Source: Paeniglutamicibacter terrestris (lineage in GTDB: Bacteria > Actinomycetota > Actinomycetes > Actinomycetales > Micrococcaceae). From it: a stretch of DNA of 64,000 nucleotides. The notes under the pieces are model-generated. The model saw only the letters and a list, made by a program, of their open reading frames with translations. It was not told the DNA's origin and did no database searches. This document shows, in pieces, positions 36,865 through 46,645 of the stretch (position 1 is the stretch's first letter; each line of letters opens with the position of its first letter). The stretch covers positions 1 to 64,000 of the forward strand of contig NZ_JAAWVT010000001.1 in NCBI RefSeq assembly GCF_012271785.1, read 5' to 3'. The position numbers and the translations under genes were made by a program.

Positions 36865-38061
36865 CTAGGCGTCGTAGTCGACCAGGACGCGTTCGGTGGT
36901 GGGGCGCGACTGGCAGGTCAGCACGTAGCCCTTTTCGATTTCGTCCGGCTCCAGGGCGTAGTTCTCGTCCATGTCCACGGCGCCCTCGACGACCTTGGCA
37001 CGGCAGGTGCCGCACACTCCACCGGCACAGGCGAATGGAACATCCGGACGGACCCGCAGTGCGGCGTTGAGGATGGTCTCACGGGCATTAACCGGGCTCT
37101 TAACCTCGCCCTGCAAGCCGTCGAGTTTAAACTCAATCTGGTAGGTCTCATCCGCCTCGTCAATGATGACCGGGCGGCCAATGTTTCCCTCCGGACGGTT
37201 GGGTTCCCCGGTGGTGAACAGCTCGAAGCGAATTTTTTCCGCCGGCACGCCCTGGGCGGCCAGGTTATCGCGCACCAACTGGACCAGCTCGAAGGGACCA
37301 CACAGGAACCACTCGTCCACCTGGTCGGTGCGGATGACGGCACCGAGCAGTTTGTTCAGCTTCTCGGCGTCGATACGTCCCGAGAGCAGTGGGGAGATGC
37401 GCTGTTCACGGCTCAGCACGTGGTGCAGGGCAAAACGGGCCGGATACCTGTCCTTCAGATCGGCCAGTTCCTCTAGGAACATGACGTCCATCGAGGCCTT
37501 GTTCGCGTAGATGAGGTCGAAATGCACGTTCTCATTGGCGGCCAGCACGGTGCGGGCGATGGCCATGACCGGGGTGATGCCCGAGCCTGCAGCAACGGCC
37601 ACAAAGGTATCTTCGGTTTCCACGTTGATGGATTCGGGATCATTCATCCCGGTCATCTGGTGCTTGGAAATGAATCCGCCGGTGGGGCTCATGACATCCA
37701 TGGTGTCTCCGGCCCGCAGTGACTCATTGGCCCAGGTGGAGAAGATCCCCCCGATGTCGCGCTTGATCGCCACATGAATGGCCCCGGGGGTGGGCACTGC
37801 GCAGATGGAGTAGCTACGGCGTAGCTCCACGAGGTTTCCGTCGGCGTCTTCGAGTTCCTTGCGCAGAGCCACGTACTGGCCCGGCAGGTAGTCATACTGG
37901 CCGGCGAGGTCCGCGGGGACCTCGAAGGTGACCTCGATGGCATCGGCGGTGAGCCGGCGAACCTCGGCGACGCTCAGGGTATGGAAGGTGGTGCGGCGTC
38001 GGCCCGGCAGCTGCGGATCTGTGGTCTCGGTCGCGGTCAGGGCGGGTGTCGTGTCTGTCAT
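36865..38061 (-). CDS. paaE: Phenylacetyl-CoA epoxidase reductase subunit
   Basis: 398 residues from the ATG at 38061, which overlaps the paaD stop. An FAD/NAD(P)-binding ferredoxin-reductase module comes first (RRSYSICAVP for FAD; FVAVAAGSGITPVMAIARTVL for the nucleotide), then a C-terminal plant-type ferredoxin with CAGGVCGTCRAK and a fourth Cys in VLTCQSRP, holding one 2Fe-2S cluster. It passes electrons from NADPH to the PaaABC oxygenase. It is the last gene of the paaABCDE operon. Confidence 0.93.
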   Translation of the reverse strand: MTDTTPALTATETTDPQLPGRRRTTFHTLSVAEVRRLTADAIEVTFEVPADLAGQYDYLPGQYVALRKELEDADGNLVELRRSYSICAVPTPGAIHVAIKRDIGGIFSTWANESLRAGDTMDVMSPTGGFISKHQMTGMNDPESINVETEDTFVAVAAGSGITPVMAIARTVLAANENVHFDLIYANKASMDVMFLEELADLKDRYPARFALHHVLSREQRISPLLSGRIDAEKLNKLLGAVIRTDQVDEWFLCGPFELVQLVRDNLAAQGVPAEKIRFELFTTGEPNRPEGNIGRPVIIDEADETYQIEFKLDGLQGEVKSPVNARETILNAALRVRPDVPFACAGGVCGTCRAKVVEGAVDMDENYALEPDEIEKGYVLTCQSRPTTERVLVDYDA

Positions 38062-38543
38062 GAGAGCACCTTGAAGTAGTCGAAGGGTTCCAGGCAATCC
38101 TTGCATTGGTACATGGACTTGCAGGAGGTGGAACCAAAACGGGAAAGTTCTTTAGTATTCAGTGAGTGGCATTGCGGGCATTTCACGCCCAGTCCCAGAG
38201 TTACAGGCCCACGGTGGCCAGTTCCGGTGGGCGGGGCGATGCCGTAGGCCTCGAGCTTGGCCTTGCCCGAATCACTCATCCAATCGGTACTCCAGGCCGG
38301 AGAAAGGACCAAGTTGACGCGGACCTTCCCAAACCCGGAGGCCTTGAAAACGGTGCCAAGGTCCTCGGTGATCGCGTCCATCGCCGGGCATCCTGAATAG
38401 GTGGGGGTGATGGTGACAACTACGGTGTCGTCCTCTAGCTCCACGTTGCGCAGGATCCCGAGATCCGCGATGGTGAGCACCGGGATCTCGGGGTCGGTAA
38501 CCCGTGCGGCGATCTCGCGCAGCTCGGTGACGGTGGCAATCAT
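38058..38543 (-). CDS. paaD: PaaD, maturation factor of the epoxidase
   Basis: 161 residues from the ATG at 38543 (AAAGGACACG upstream). The N-terminal MIP18/DUF59 domain includes ITPTYSGCPAMDAI, and the C-terminal cysteine cluster is CPQCHSL...STSCKSMYQCKDC. MIP18-type proteins act in iron-sulfur delivery, so PaaD probably matures PaaE. It starts 16 bases after paaC. Confidence 0.9.
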   Translation of the reverse strand: MIATVTELREIAARVTDPEIPVLTIADLGILRNVELEDDTVVVTITPTYSGCPAMDAITEDLGTVFKASGFGKVRVNLVLSPAWSTDWMSDSGKAKLEAYGIAPPTGTGHRGPVTLGLGVKCPQCHSLNTKELSRFGSTSCKSMYQCKDCLEPFDYFKVLS

Positions 38544-38559
38544 TTTTCGTGTCCTTTGC

Positions 38560-39420
38560 TTACCAGCTGGCGCCGGGGTGCTTACGCGCCAGTACCTGCA
38601 TTTCGGCCAGAATGAAGCCCAGGTGTTCGGAGTGTTCGCCGCGGCGGCCGCGGGCCATCGCGAAGGGAATGGTGGGCAGCGCCAGTTCGGCATCGGCCAG
38701 TACGGCGGAGAATTCCTGATCCCAGGCCGCGCGCAGGGTTGAGGGTGCCACGGCTACGTCACCCAGGGTTGCGTGCAATTCCTCGTCCTCGAACATCTCC
38801 CCCACATAGGGCCACAACACATCTAAGGCGTGGCGCATGCGGCGAGCCGATTCTTCGGTGCCCAAGCCGAGGCGCAGGGTCCAGGCGATGGCGTGGTCGC
38901 GGTGGTAGTCGACCTCCTTGACGGCTTTGGCGCTAATGGCGGCAATCGTCGGATCGCTGGATTCCAGCAATGCCGTGTACAGCAGGTGCTGGTAGATGGA
39001 GATGATCAGCTGGCGTGCGATGGTCACACCAAAGTCGCCGTTGGGCTGCTCGACGATGTGCAGGGAACGGAAGTCCTCCTCCTCGCGCCAGTAGGCCAGA
39101 TCGTCCTCGGTCTTATCCCAGACCTTCGCGGCGTAGGAAAGGAAGGAACGGGCGTGACCCAACTGGTCCAGGGCAATGTTGCCCAGGGCGATGTCTTCCT
39201 CAATCTCCGGACCGCGGGAGATCCAGTGCGAGAGCCGCTGGGCCAGAATCAGTGCGTCGTCTCCCAGCCGCAGGGCGTATTCGGCCACCTGTTCGCTGGG
39301 TTTAGCCTGCGCGATGGCAATGTCTTCGGGGCGCAGGGCGTTGCCCGGGGTGACTCGGGTGGCCGAGGCGGTGGAGTCGCCGAAGCTATCGAGCGAGTGG
39401 TCAATATCGTGTGTGCTCAC
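38560..39420 (-). CDS. paaC: Phenylacetyl-CoA epoxidase structural subunit
   Basis: 286-residue ferritin-like helical protein. It has the PaaC pattern YALRLGDDALILAQRLSHWISRGPEIEEDIALGNIALDQLGHARSFL and KEVDYHRDHAIAWTLRLGLGTEESARRM. PaaC pairs with PaaA and lacks a full catalytic diiron centre in known homologues. The gene overlaps paaB by four bases. The N-terminal 40 residues are variable. Confidence 0.92.
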   Translation of the reverse strand: MSTHDIDHSLDSFGDSTASATRVTPGNALRPEDIAIAQAKPSEQVAEYALRLGDDALILAQRLSHWISRGPEIEEDIALGNIALDQLGHARSFLSYAAKVWDKTEDDLAYWREEEDFRSLHIVEQPNGDFGVTIARQLIISIYQHLLYTALLESSDPTIAAISAKAVKEVDYHRDHAIAWTLRLGLGTEESARRMRHALDVLWPYVGEMFEDEELHATLGDVAVAPSTLRAAWDQEFSAVLADAELALPTIPFAMARGRRGEHSEHLGFILAEMQVLARKHPGASW

Positions 39421-39710
39421 AGGTGCTTCACGCCTTCGCTCTTGGTGTAGTAGGTGGCGTGGCGGTAGTCCTTGCCCTGCGGCGATTCAAAGTACATGCC
39501 CTTGGCATCCGGGTCCGAGGCAATGATGTCCGTGCTGGCCACAACCCACAGCGAGATGCCCTCGTTGCGTCGGGTATAGAGGTCGCGCGCGTTCTTCAGT
39601 GCCATTTCCGCATCCGGTGCATGCAACGATCCGGCATGGACGTGAGAGAGTCCGCGGGAGGAGCGAACAAATACTTCCCAGAGCGGCCAGGTACCGTTTG
39701 TATCCGTCAT
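39417..39710 (-). CDS. paaB: Phenylacetyl-CoA epoxidase subunit
   Basis: 97-residue PaaB. The sequence NGTWPLWEVFVRSSRGLSHVHAGSLHAPDAEMALKNARDLYTRRNEGISLWVV is typical. It bridges PaaAC heterodimers into a larger complex. It lies three bases after paaA and overlaps paaC by four. Confidence 0.93.
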   Translation of the reverse strand: MTDTNGTWPLWEVFVRSSRGLSHVHAGSLHAPDAEMALKNARDLYTRRNEGISLWVVASTDIIASDPDAKGMYFESPQGKDYRHATYYTKSEGVKHL

Positions 39711-39713
39711 AAC

Positions 39714-40703
39714 CTATGCAACCTCAGTCTTTCGAGCCATCTTTGCCGCATATGCGGCTGCTGCTTCGCGCACCCAGGCGCCTTCATTGTGTGCATCGCG
39801 TCGGCGCTGCAGGCGTTGTGCATTGCACGGTCCGTTGCCGGCGATCACTGCCTTGAACTCAACCCAGTCCAGATCCATGTGGAGCCAGGTTCCGGTCTCC
39901 GCATCGAAGCGGAGATCGGGGTCGGGCAGAGTCAGGCCCAAAATTTTGATCTGTTCAACGATCATGCCCACAAAGCGTTGGCGTAATTCATCGTTGGAGA
40001 AACGCTTGATCTTCCAGGCCGTGGACTGCCCGGAGTTCGGGGAATCGGAATCCGGAGGTCCGAACATCATCAGCGAGGGGGCGTAGAAGCGGTTAACCGC
40101 ATCTTGTGCCATCTTCTTCTGCGCCGGGGTGCCGTTGGAGAGTTCCAAAAGGATCTCAAAGCCTTGACGCTGGTGGAAGGACTCTTCCTTGCAAATGCGC
40201 ACCATGGCTCGGCCGTAGGGTCCGTACGAGGCACGGCACAGCGGAACCTGGTTGGCGATGGCTGCACCGTCGACCAACCAACCGATGGCGCCCATGTCCG
40301 CCCATGATCGTGCCGGGTAGTTGAAGATCGAGGAGTACTTGGCCTTGCCGGTCATCAGCTGGTCGTTTAGTTCATCTCGAGGGGTGCCCAACGTTTCGGT
40401 TCCCGAGTAGAGGTAGAGCCCATGACCCGCTTCGTCCTGGACCTTGGCCATCAAGATGGCCTTGCGCTTCAGGGACGGTGCCCTGGTAATCCAGTTGGCT
40501 TCGGGCTGCATGCCGATGATCTCGGAGTGAGCGTGCTGCGACATCTGCCGCGTTAAGGTCTTGCGGTAAGCCTCGGGCATCCAGTCGCGCGGCTCAATGC
40601 GCGAATCTTCGGCAATGATCTGATTAAACCGATCCTGCCCTGCTTGCTCCTCAGGAGAAAGTACTGCGGATAGCCTTCCGCCGCCTTCTTGCTGCGTAGC
40701 CAT
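39714..40703 (-). CDS. paaA: Phenylacetyl-CoA epoxidase catalytic subunit
   Basis: 329 residues from the ATG at 40703, which has GAGGTGAG upstream; a GTG three codons earlier has no such site. It is the catalytic diiron subunit that epoxidises the ring of phenylacetyl-CoA. Ligand-bearing segments are [17 protein letters not shown] and [18 protein letters not shown]. It is the first gene of paaABCDE, and a candidate PaaR operator lies 33 bases upstream. Confidence 0.93.
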   Translation of the reverse strand: MATQQEGGGRLSAVLSPEEQAGQDRFNQIIAEDSRIEPRDWMPEAYRKTLTRQMSQHAHSEIIGMQPEANWITRAPSLKRKAILMAKVQDEAGHGLYLYSGTETLGTPRDELNDQLMTGKAKYSSIFNYPARSWADMGAIGWLVDGAAIANQVPLCRASYGPYGRAMVRICKEESFHQRQGFEILLELSNGTPAQKKMAQDAVNRFYAPSLMMFGPPDSDSPNSGQSTAWKIKRFSNDELRQRFVGMIVEQIKILGLTLPDPDLRFDAETGTWLHMDLDWVEFKAVIAGNGPCNAQRLQRRRDAHNEGAWVREAAAAYAAKMARKTEVA

Positions 40704-40735
40704 AGAGCTCACCTCACTGTGACAAAGAATTATTT

Positions 40736-40757
40736 ACTGACCGTTCGTTCAGGATAT
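40736..40757. promoter_or_regulatory. Candidate PaaR operator upstream of paaA
   Basis: The left half-site, ACTGACCGTTC (plus strand), matches the corynebacterial PaaR half ACTnACCGnnC at every fixed position; the right half, GTTCAGGATAT, matches about half. The central ACCGnnCGnnC core is shared with sites before paaI and the TetR gene. Confidence 0.65.
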
Positions 40758-41316
40758 GCGGACGATCACCTTTTCGTCAATCAGATCCCGCCGCCCGAGC
40801 CGTTTTACTCCATTACAAGCACGGCAAATTCACTTCACCCGAGGCAACGCGCTGGCTTACCTTCTTCGCGATGGAGATTTCACAGCGAGGGCTGACAGGC
40901 ATTTGTGCGTCCACGGCCACTGAATGCCACTTGGACCGAGCGCCGCAACCAGAACCTCCTCAGCGGGGGCTGGTCATTCGCAGATTTGTCGAACCAATAA
41001 GGCCGCCGCATCGTCGGCAGTAGGCGTGCAGGATCAATTCCTGCACTTCAGCTCGATCGCGGAAGTCTTCTGTGGTCCGATTTCGACACTCCCCAACTGG
41101 CAAGGAAGGTACTAAGCCAGCCGATTTTCCGTCAGACTTCTTCGAATAAATCTACTTTTGCAACGAGAATAGGCAGCTTCCCCTCCCGCCATAAGATTCC
41201 AAAAGGACAGTTCAAGTACTTGAATTTTGGAGTAAAATCGCCCGGATAAAAATTAATCGGTGATATATGTGCGACACGCAAGCTTGATTATGTATTAGTA
41301 ATGGACAATCTTCCTC
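40758..41316. other. Non-coding gap at the left edge of the accessory block
   Basis: No convincing gene. Short frames here (40689-40895, 40924-41115) have no family features. A small GTGCAGGA/TCCTGCAC hairpin lies at 41026-41046. AT content rises toward the right. Confidence 0.5.
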
Positions 41317-41811
41317 ATGACACAACGTATCTATGGGGCGATTTCAGGACTAACACTAATTTCGCTGCTCTTGGTCTCCTGTACTGGCGTCTCTACGCCA
41401 GCAGCTACTGCCCCTGCCGAAATGACAGGCAGTTCCCCGGTTTCACCCGACTCTGCCGAATCGACGGCAACTGATATCTATAAGATGCATTCGGATTCTG
41501 TCCAGCGTCTCGCCAAGTCAAGCCAAGTAATCGGCGAGGTAGAGAGTATTGGGTCAATTGAGTTGCCAATCGGTGACGTGCCTACTGGATTCGATTCAGT
41601 CGGATTCATGGTTTCATGCGAAGATTCATCATCGTGGGACATCGTTCTTAGCAGTGGAGTAACGATTGGCGCTAGTGACTGCGGAGCTGACGCAGGCGGA
41701 ATCGCTAGCGTGTCCATACTGCAAAGGGAGCTGAACGCTAGAGAAGTGCATCTCGAACTCGGCGAGAACGTAAAGGCCTGGACAACAATTTTTGCCACTA
41801 ATGAATCCTAA
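41317..41811 (+). CDS. Putative lipoprotein of unknown function
   Basis: 164 residues with a lipoprotein signal (MTQRIYGAISGLTLISLLLVSCTG; lipobox LVSC), so it is likely anchored to the outer face of the membrane. A Ser/Thr/Pro/Ala-rich linker (about 25-50) leads to an acidic domain of about 110 residues with two further Cys (VSCEDSSSWD; ASDCGADAGG) that could form a disulfide. The domain ends VHLELGENVKAWTTIFA. I do not recognise the family. It lies alone in the accessory block with no clear partner. Confidence 0.7.
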   Translation: MTQRIYGAISGLTLISLLLVSCTGVSTPAATAPAEMTGSSPVSPDSAESTATDIYKMHSDSVQRLAKSSQVIGEVESIGSIELPIGDVPTGFDSVGFMVSCEDSSSWDIVLSSGVTIGASDCGADAGGIASVSILQRELNAREVHLELGENVKAWTTIFATNES

Positions 41812-41977
41812 CGGGCGTACACCTGCCTACCCCATTTTTCGATTGGCGTCCGAAACGGTGCGCCGATCGAGGGGCGATAATAGCTGGAAAGATGGGCTTC
41901 CGGTGTTCTGGACGCGAAATCGCGGTCCGGAGTACTGCTAGTCGGGCAATCACCTTCCAACTCTTCTATGCTTCGAG

Positions 41978-43024
41978 TCAAGCAATAAGCGTTTGAAGTT
42001 TTCTTGAGAGTTGCCAGCCGATAACGCGTTCAAGGCACCGGCGGATCTCCTTCCGGGTTTTATCCTTCGCGGTCCGCCGCTCCACATATTGCTTCGTTTC
42101 GGCGTCGTACTGCATCCGCGTCCGGGCAATCGTGCGCAGTGCCTTGTTCAGTTGCCGGTAATCTCTGCGGTTGAGCCGATGCCGGACGGTGTTGCCCTAA
42201 GATGCCGGGGACGAATTGACACCGGCGATGCCCGCAAAGGGTGCCTCGGAACGGAGCCTTCCGTGGTGGGAATAAATGACAAGCACGACGGCCGAGGTCA
42301 CCGGGCCCAGACCTTGTAAATCCATCAACCCGGGCGCCATGTCCTCGACAACGTCGGACGGCTGGGTCCTGTTGGCTTCTATTTCGGGGTTGAACGCACT
42401 GACGGGACGGGCCAGACGACGTGCCTCATCGCGCGACCCGGTCAGCCCGACTGTCCTAGGACCTTGCCCGCTAGGCAGGAATGTTGCGGATTTGGGCGTC
42501 GCTCAGGGCTCACGGGCATAAGCACCCAGTGCGGCGGTTCGGACAATCGCGGCCAGCGCAAAGCAGATGGCTGACCGTTGGCGATCCAACATCCTGCGGG
42601 CATCCAACAGGATCCGCAAGGCGTTACGGTCACCGTCGGCTCGAGACTCGAGCAGGGACGCAGCCTCGATGCCAAGAGCGGACTCTGTACTGCTGCCACC
42701 ACATCAATTGCGTCGGACTTCCCCTGCCCGACGGGACGTCCTGCGTGGGGGCCGCACGTCACAAACCCTGATCCCGGCATCCCGGAGCGTCCGTGTCAAA
42801 CCGGCACCATAGGAACTCGGCCCCCACGGAAATCAAGACCTGTCCGGCTCCGGACCGCTTGTTCATCCAGTTGGTGGCCCGGCTGATGCCCGGCGGGCTT
42901 GTCGAAAACGTTACAGTGTCGAGGACTTGTCCAGTTGGCGAGGCAAGGATGGCGTAGGTGTGGGTTTTTCGGCAAAGGTGTCCACGCCTACTGCATGGGT
43001 GCATTTGTTGGCCAAGATGGTCAT
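41978..43024 (-). pseudogene. Decayed IS110-family transposase
   Basis: Fragments in all three minus frames spell an IS110 transposase in order. The start at 43024 gives MTILANKCTHAVGVDT, a frame change leads to HTYAILASPTGQVLDTVTF and GISRATNWMNKRSGAGQVLISV, then QGKSDAID near 42720, and the end near 42170-41978 reads LRTIARTRMQYDAETKQYVERRTAKDKTRKEIRRCLERVIGW. The total, about 349 codons, is near full length, so this is a whole element inactivated by frameshifts and stops. No active copy is in the window, and its ends could not be placed. Confidence 0.85.
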
Positions 43025-43674
43025 CTCAGGTACTCACTTTGGACCTGCATTTATAGCGTTGATTCGGGAAGAATCACGCCGAGGCAGTTCTCTATCGAGT
43101 CACGGCCCAAACAAATTGGCGGACCGGACAACCTTCTGTCAGGCCATCGGAGCGGGCCAGAAAGGTGCAGCCCCGATCTGGCGGACAGGTCAGAAGTAGG
43201 ACATTGCTTTGGCAGGTCAGAAAATGAGCGAGTCAGACCCGGCCGGGGTAGCCCCAGTCTGCCAGCTAGCCCCGAGCCGGCCAATACCACTAGAGAAAAT
43301 GACAATATCCGATCATGGTTCCCATTCGAAATAGTGCGAACCAAGAGTCAGTGGGTTTGGCGTTGGGACATCTAGCTCCGAAAAAATGCCACATCTAGCG
43401 TTGAAAACCACAGCCGGGGCTTTCCATTTCCTAATTAACTGGTCAAAAACGATCGACTTAGGGAGATTTCGTTGATCTGGAACCGTCGAACGGTATCGCG
43501 GAAACACAAAATCGAATAAAATCTCCATCAGCTTGGCACAACATAGTCATCCAATACATCAATTTGACAAGTTTTCGCCTAAAAACACTAGTTAGACCTT
43601 GATTTATTTACATAATTCTGATGAAGTAATCCCTGAACTTTGCGAATCTCGCCGTTCTTAGAAGAAGGAATTCG
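43025..43674. other. Non-coding gap after the IS110 remnant
   Basis: 650 bases with no gene I can support. The left part is GC-rich and may hold further degraded mobile DNA; the right part is AT-rich and leads to the promoter of the secreted protein (AGAAGAAGGA precedes its ATG). Confidence 0.5.
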
Positions 43675-44757
43675 ATGAAATCCAATCAGGTTAGGGCTGG
43701 GGTAATCTCCTTGGCTCTTGCGGTCAGTATGCTAGGTACCGCCGGACCGGCAAATGCAATTCCCGACAATTCCACGGAGATGACGACACCGAGCTCAGTC
43801 TTGGCAGAAGTCCCAGCGCACGACATTGTCGATGCCGATCCAGCTTCAAGCGTCGACGTCAAGGAAGAGGTATCGGAGTTAACGCACAAGGTGCAGCTCG
43901 AAACTCCCGCACTCGAGCAGTCCACAAGTCTCACCATCGACAATGGCAGTAGTTTTGATGGCAGCAAAGACGGATTTGCCGTCTTCCATGACGACGAAGA
44001 CGACTCAACAACCATGGTGAGAGCGTCTAATGACGGAGGCCAGGTTATATTCGCGGCAAACTCCAAGACCGGACTCCAAGACTTCAAACTGGAATTCGAC
44101 AAGAACATTGAAGACACCACCGATCTCGGCAACGGCGAAGTAGGGGTGCGCTTCGTTGACGGAACATCTATAGCAGTCCAAGAACCTTGGGCGCGTGATG
44201 GGCAAGGGCGAACACTTGCGACAACTCTCGAATTCTCGGATAACGCGATCATTCAGAACGTCGAAGTGCCAAAGAACGCTTCATACCCCGTTGTGGCAGA
44301 CCCCGCCTGGAAATACGCCTACAGCTACAATCTCTACAAAAAGAACCCCTACAAGGTCCGCGCTTTGATGAAGAAGCCAGGAAAGTTTAGCGCCATCTTC
44401 CCAGTATCGGGAGCCCCAAAAAACTTCCCGACGAAGAACCAAAAGCTTCCACTTAAAGTCGCAGGAATGAACTTTGCCTGTACCTTCCAGAAAGAATTTT
44501 GGAGCGATGGTCGTAGCGGCAGGAATTGGGGATATCAGTTCGCTGCCGCCAAGGGACATGTGGACGGAATCGGCTCTACTATCAAATTCTCCATCGTGGA
44601 GACGGCCATACTTTCAGGAAATCCCGGAGAGAACCGCCTGTGGGTAGATGCTTACATCAAAAATGACAAGCCTGGGGGCGTTCCAAGATCTGTGTACAAA
44701 AATGGCGCGTATACCAACTGGAGTGGTTTTGCCGCCAAAATTCGAGCTTTCGCCTAG
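43675..44757 (+). CDS. Secreted protein of unknown function
   Basis: 360 residues. The signal peptide is MKSNQVRAGVISLALAVSMLGTAGPANA (cleavage after ANA, about 28). Residues 30-205 are strongly acidic with beta-rich repeats (DGFAVFHDDEDDS; GEVGVRFVDGTSIAV). At YPVVADPAWKYAYS (about 206) it changes to a basic, aromatic C-terminal domain of about 150 residues (LYKKNPYKVRALMKKPGK; FACTFQKEFWSDGRSGRNWGYQF) with a single Cys. This acidic-then-basic layout with a VVADPxW junction recurs in actinobacterial secreted proteins with unknown C-terminal domains. The ribosome-binding site is strong. No transporter or immunity gene is obvious beside it, except a small membrane protein 90 bases downstream. 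Confidence 0.75.
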   Translation: MKSNQVRAGVISLALAVSMLGTAGPANAIPDNSTEMTTPSSVLAEVPAHDIVDADPASSVDVKEEVSELTHKVQLETPALEQSTSLTIDNGSSFDGSKDGFAVFHDDEDDSTTMVRASNDGGQVIFAANSKTGLQDFKLEFDKNIEDTTDLGNGEVGVRFVDGTSIAVQEPWARDGQGRTLATTLEFSDNAIIQNVEVPKNASYPVVADPAWKYAYSYNLYKKNPYKVRALMKKPGKFSAIFPVSGAPKNFPTKNQKLPLKVAGMNFACTFQKEFWSDGRSGRNWGYQFAAAKGHVDGIGSTIKFSIVETAILSGNPGENRLWVDAYIKNDKPGGVPRSVYKNGAYTNWSGFAAKIRAFA

Positions 44758-44844
44758 ATAGGATAAACAACGACGCCTAACTAGAACACGGCGCTGCATC
44801 AGGAGCTTAGAACGATCCTCACAAGAACAAGCAAGGGTGACCAA

Positions 44845-45087
44845 TTGGTGGCATCCAGCTCACAGGCGATCAAGGACAGGCCCACGGTTACGCTTGGCCT
44901 CTCGACGGGCTTCACGCTATTGGTTTCCGCCGGAATGCTGTTCGCGCGATACGTGGTGCATGCGATGTTCTTCACGATCACCTCCTTCAACGTGTTCGTA
45001 GTCGCTTTCCTTTCTGCCCCATTGTTTGCGCACGTTCAAATCAGTTGGCCGACCCGCGCTGCTGTCCTTGGGACGATGATCGGTTGA
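44845..45087 (+). CDS. Small hypothetical membrane protein
   Basis: 80 residues from a TTG (44845) or 79 from a GTG (44848). Two hydrophobic segments, about 18-38 and 42-60 (FTLLVSAGMLFARYVV; FNVFVVAFLSAPLFAHV), so it is probably an inner-membrane protein. It lies 90 bases after the secreted protein on the same strand. Candidate roles, such as an immunity or accessory protein, are guesses. The frame stops while the sequence still looks weakly coding, so it may be shortened. Confidence 0.45.
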   Translation: MVASSSQAIKDRPTVTLGLSTGFTLLVSAGMLFARYVVHAMFFTITSFNVFVVAFLSAPLFAHVQISWPTRAAVLGTMIG

Positions 45088-45307
45088 GCGCTTTCGGCAC
45101 CGATAGGAGTGCTCTTCGACAGAGCCTCTAATATCGCGGGGGCTGGATGACCCCTTTGAGTTTCTTCCTGTGACGTGGTTGTGGTCATTGATCTCGCTTG
45201 TGGTTTTCGTGGTGGTCTCCGGGGTAAGGCAGCGTATTCTGATTCGCGATCATTACTGACCCTGAGACAACGAAGAACTAAATAATAACCATTGATTATA
45301 AAAATGG

Positions 45308-45351
45308 GGCTTCCTTAAATCTCTTTCAGTGGGAAAAGGAAGCCTCTTTTG
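45308..45351 (+). terminator. Rho-independent terminator in a long non-coding gap
   Basis: GGCTTCCTT pairs with AAGGAAGCC, followed by TCTTTTGTG. It can end transcription from the secreted/membrane protein pair. The rest of 45088-45690 has no gene I can support; a frame at 45432-45785 lacks protein-like composition and overlaps the hydrolase remnant. Confidence 0.7.
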
Positions 45352-45689
45352 TGCAAGGAATGATTCTAAAATGCATCAAACACAAGTAAAATAAAATCAC
45401 TTTTGAGACTCACAACCGTGACTTAAGAGGCATGACAGGAATCAATCATTACTGGTCAGTGGTTCCTATCAGCAAATTCCTGTGGGTAGATATTCCAAGG
45501 ATTGGTTCGGAAAGAAGTCTTTTCATCCTTTCCCTGACGCCAAGGCCAGTCACCTTCCAAGTCGCCCGACACGGAGTCTTCACAACGGATACGTCCGGCC
45601 TGAGACTTATGAGTCCACTGGGCGACATGCTGCCTGTGGGTGTACTTGGTAGTCATTCGCGCCGGGCAATCGAGAACTATCATTTCTCC

Positions 45690-46645
45690 CTGCCACCCAA
45701 TAATTTGAGCATGAATCGTCGCTCACCGATGGTGCATTCAACGTTTCCTCTGCGGCCGGTGCAGTGCCGAGGACTGCCGACATAAGTGCTGACGACTTCG
45801 GAAACTGACAACTGGTGAAGTGGACGATGGAGAAGAATGCAGTTTCCGTGCAGCAATTCTGACATGCCGGTGTCAACAACACTCGGCTGCAATCCCGCGG
45901 GATTCTGTGGGAGTGCAGCCGACTTCTGACACCTATATAAACCCTGAAAGGCAGGCTGAGTTGAGACTCCGCCCGTTGCCCTTCTCGGTGGTACATTGTT
46001 GCCCGATGGTCATATCAGCGATTGGGTATCTGAGGAGTAGCGCGAAGGTGACATCGAGTCTTCAACGAGCTTTGTTGCAGCTAACAAGGCAATCGCGCCT
46101 CCTGCACTGTTATCAGCCAAAGCGACGCCATTCTGTGCCGAGCCACCTAGCTCGGATAATTGTTCCAATGCCCAGGTATAAGCGCTTACCGCGTCGTCCA
46201 CAGCAGCGGCGCTGGAATTCTCAGGTGCGCGCCTGTAGTCCACGGCCAGAACTACTACGTCTGCCATTAGTGCCGGTCTCCGGAAAATTCCACAATGAGA
46301 GCTCAATTCTCCGACGACGAACCCGCCTCCATGGAGTTAGATCACCACAGAAGTTTCTTCAAGACTTGCCCGATACAGACGCAATCTCAACCCTGTATCA
46401 GCACCAAGGTCTTTGACGATAGGCACTTCGGGCCCAGAAATGCGCGATTTGGCGCGTGCCGCGGAGTCAGCACGAAGGACATACACGCCAACCTCAGCGC
46501 ACGCGGGGCCTGGATTTTCCCGCACCTCGGCAATCCAGCTTTCCAATTCGCGATCAGCTAGGGCAGATGAAGTTGATCCATCAGGGCGGATCACTGAATT
46601 CCCCGAGGCTGACAATGTTATATTCGCCGGAAATTTCCCAGTCAC
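45690..46645 (-). pseudogene. Decayed alpha/beta hydrolase
   Basis: Pieces in several minus frames follow the order of an HSL-type hydrolase. The N-terminal part (from a GTG at 46645) gives VPIVKDLGADTGLRLRLYRAS, typical of the strand before the oxyanion loop. The middle gives VVLAVDYRRAPENSSAAAVDDAVSAYTWALEQL and VALADNSAGGAIALLAA, where the expected nucleophile motif GDSAGG has become ADNSAGG. C-terminal traces (SAVLGTAPAAEETLNAP) lie near 45770. Frameshifts separate the parts, so it is not functional. The GTG start overlaps the stop of the small membrane gene upstream, a relic of an operon. Right and left limits are approximate. Confidence 0.7.

Noticed and set aside
36319-37476. 385-codon frame opposite the enoyl-CoA hydratase and paaE
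   Set aside because: Crosses two real genes and the terminator between them; no motif.
41026-41046. T-arm-like hairpin (GCAGG, seven-base loop, CCTGC) as a tRNA or attachment remnant
   Set aside because: No acceptor, D or anticodon arms could be matched around it.
45432-45785. 117-codon plus-strand frame
   Set aside because: Poor protein composition, overlaps hydrolase remnants on the other strand, no ribosome-binding site of note.
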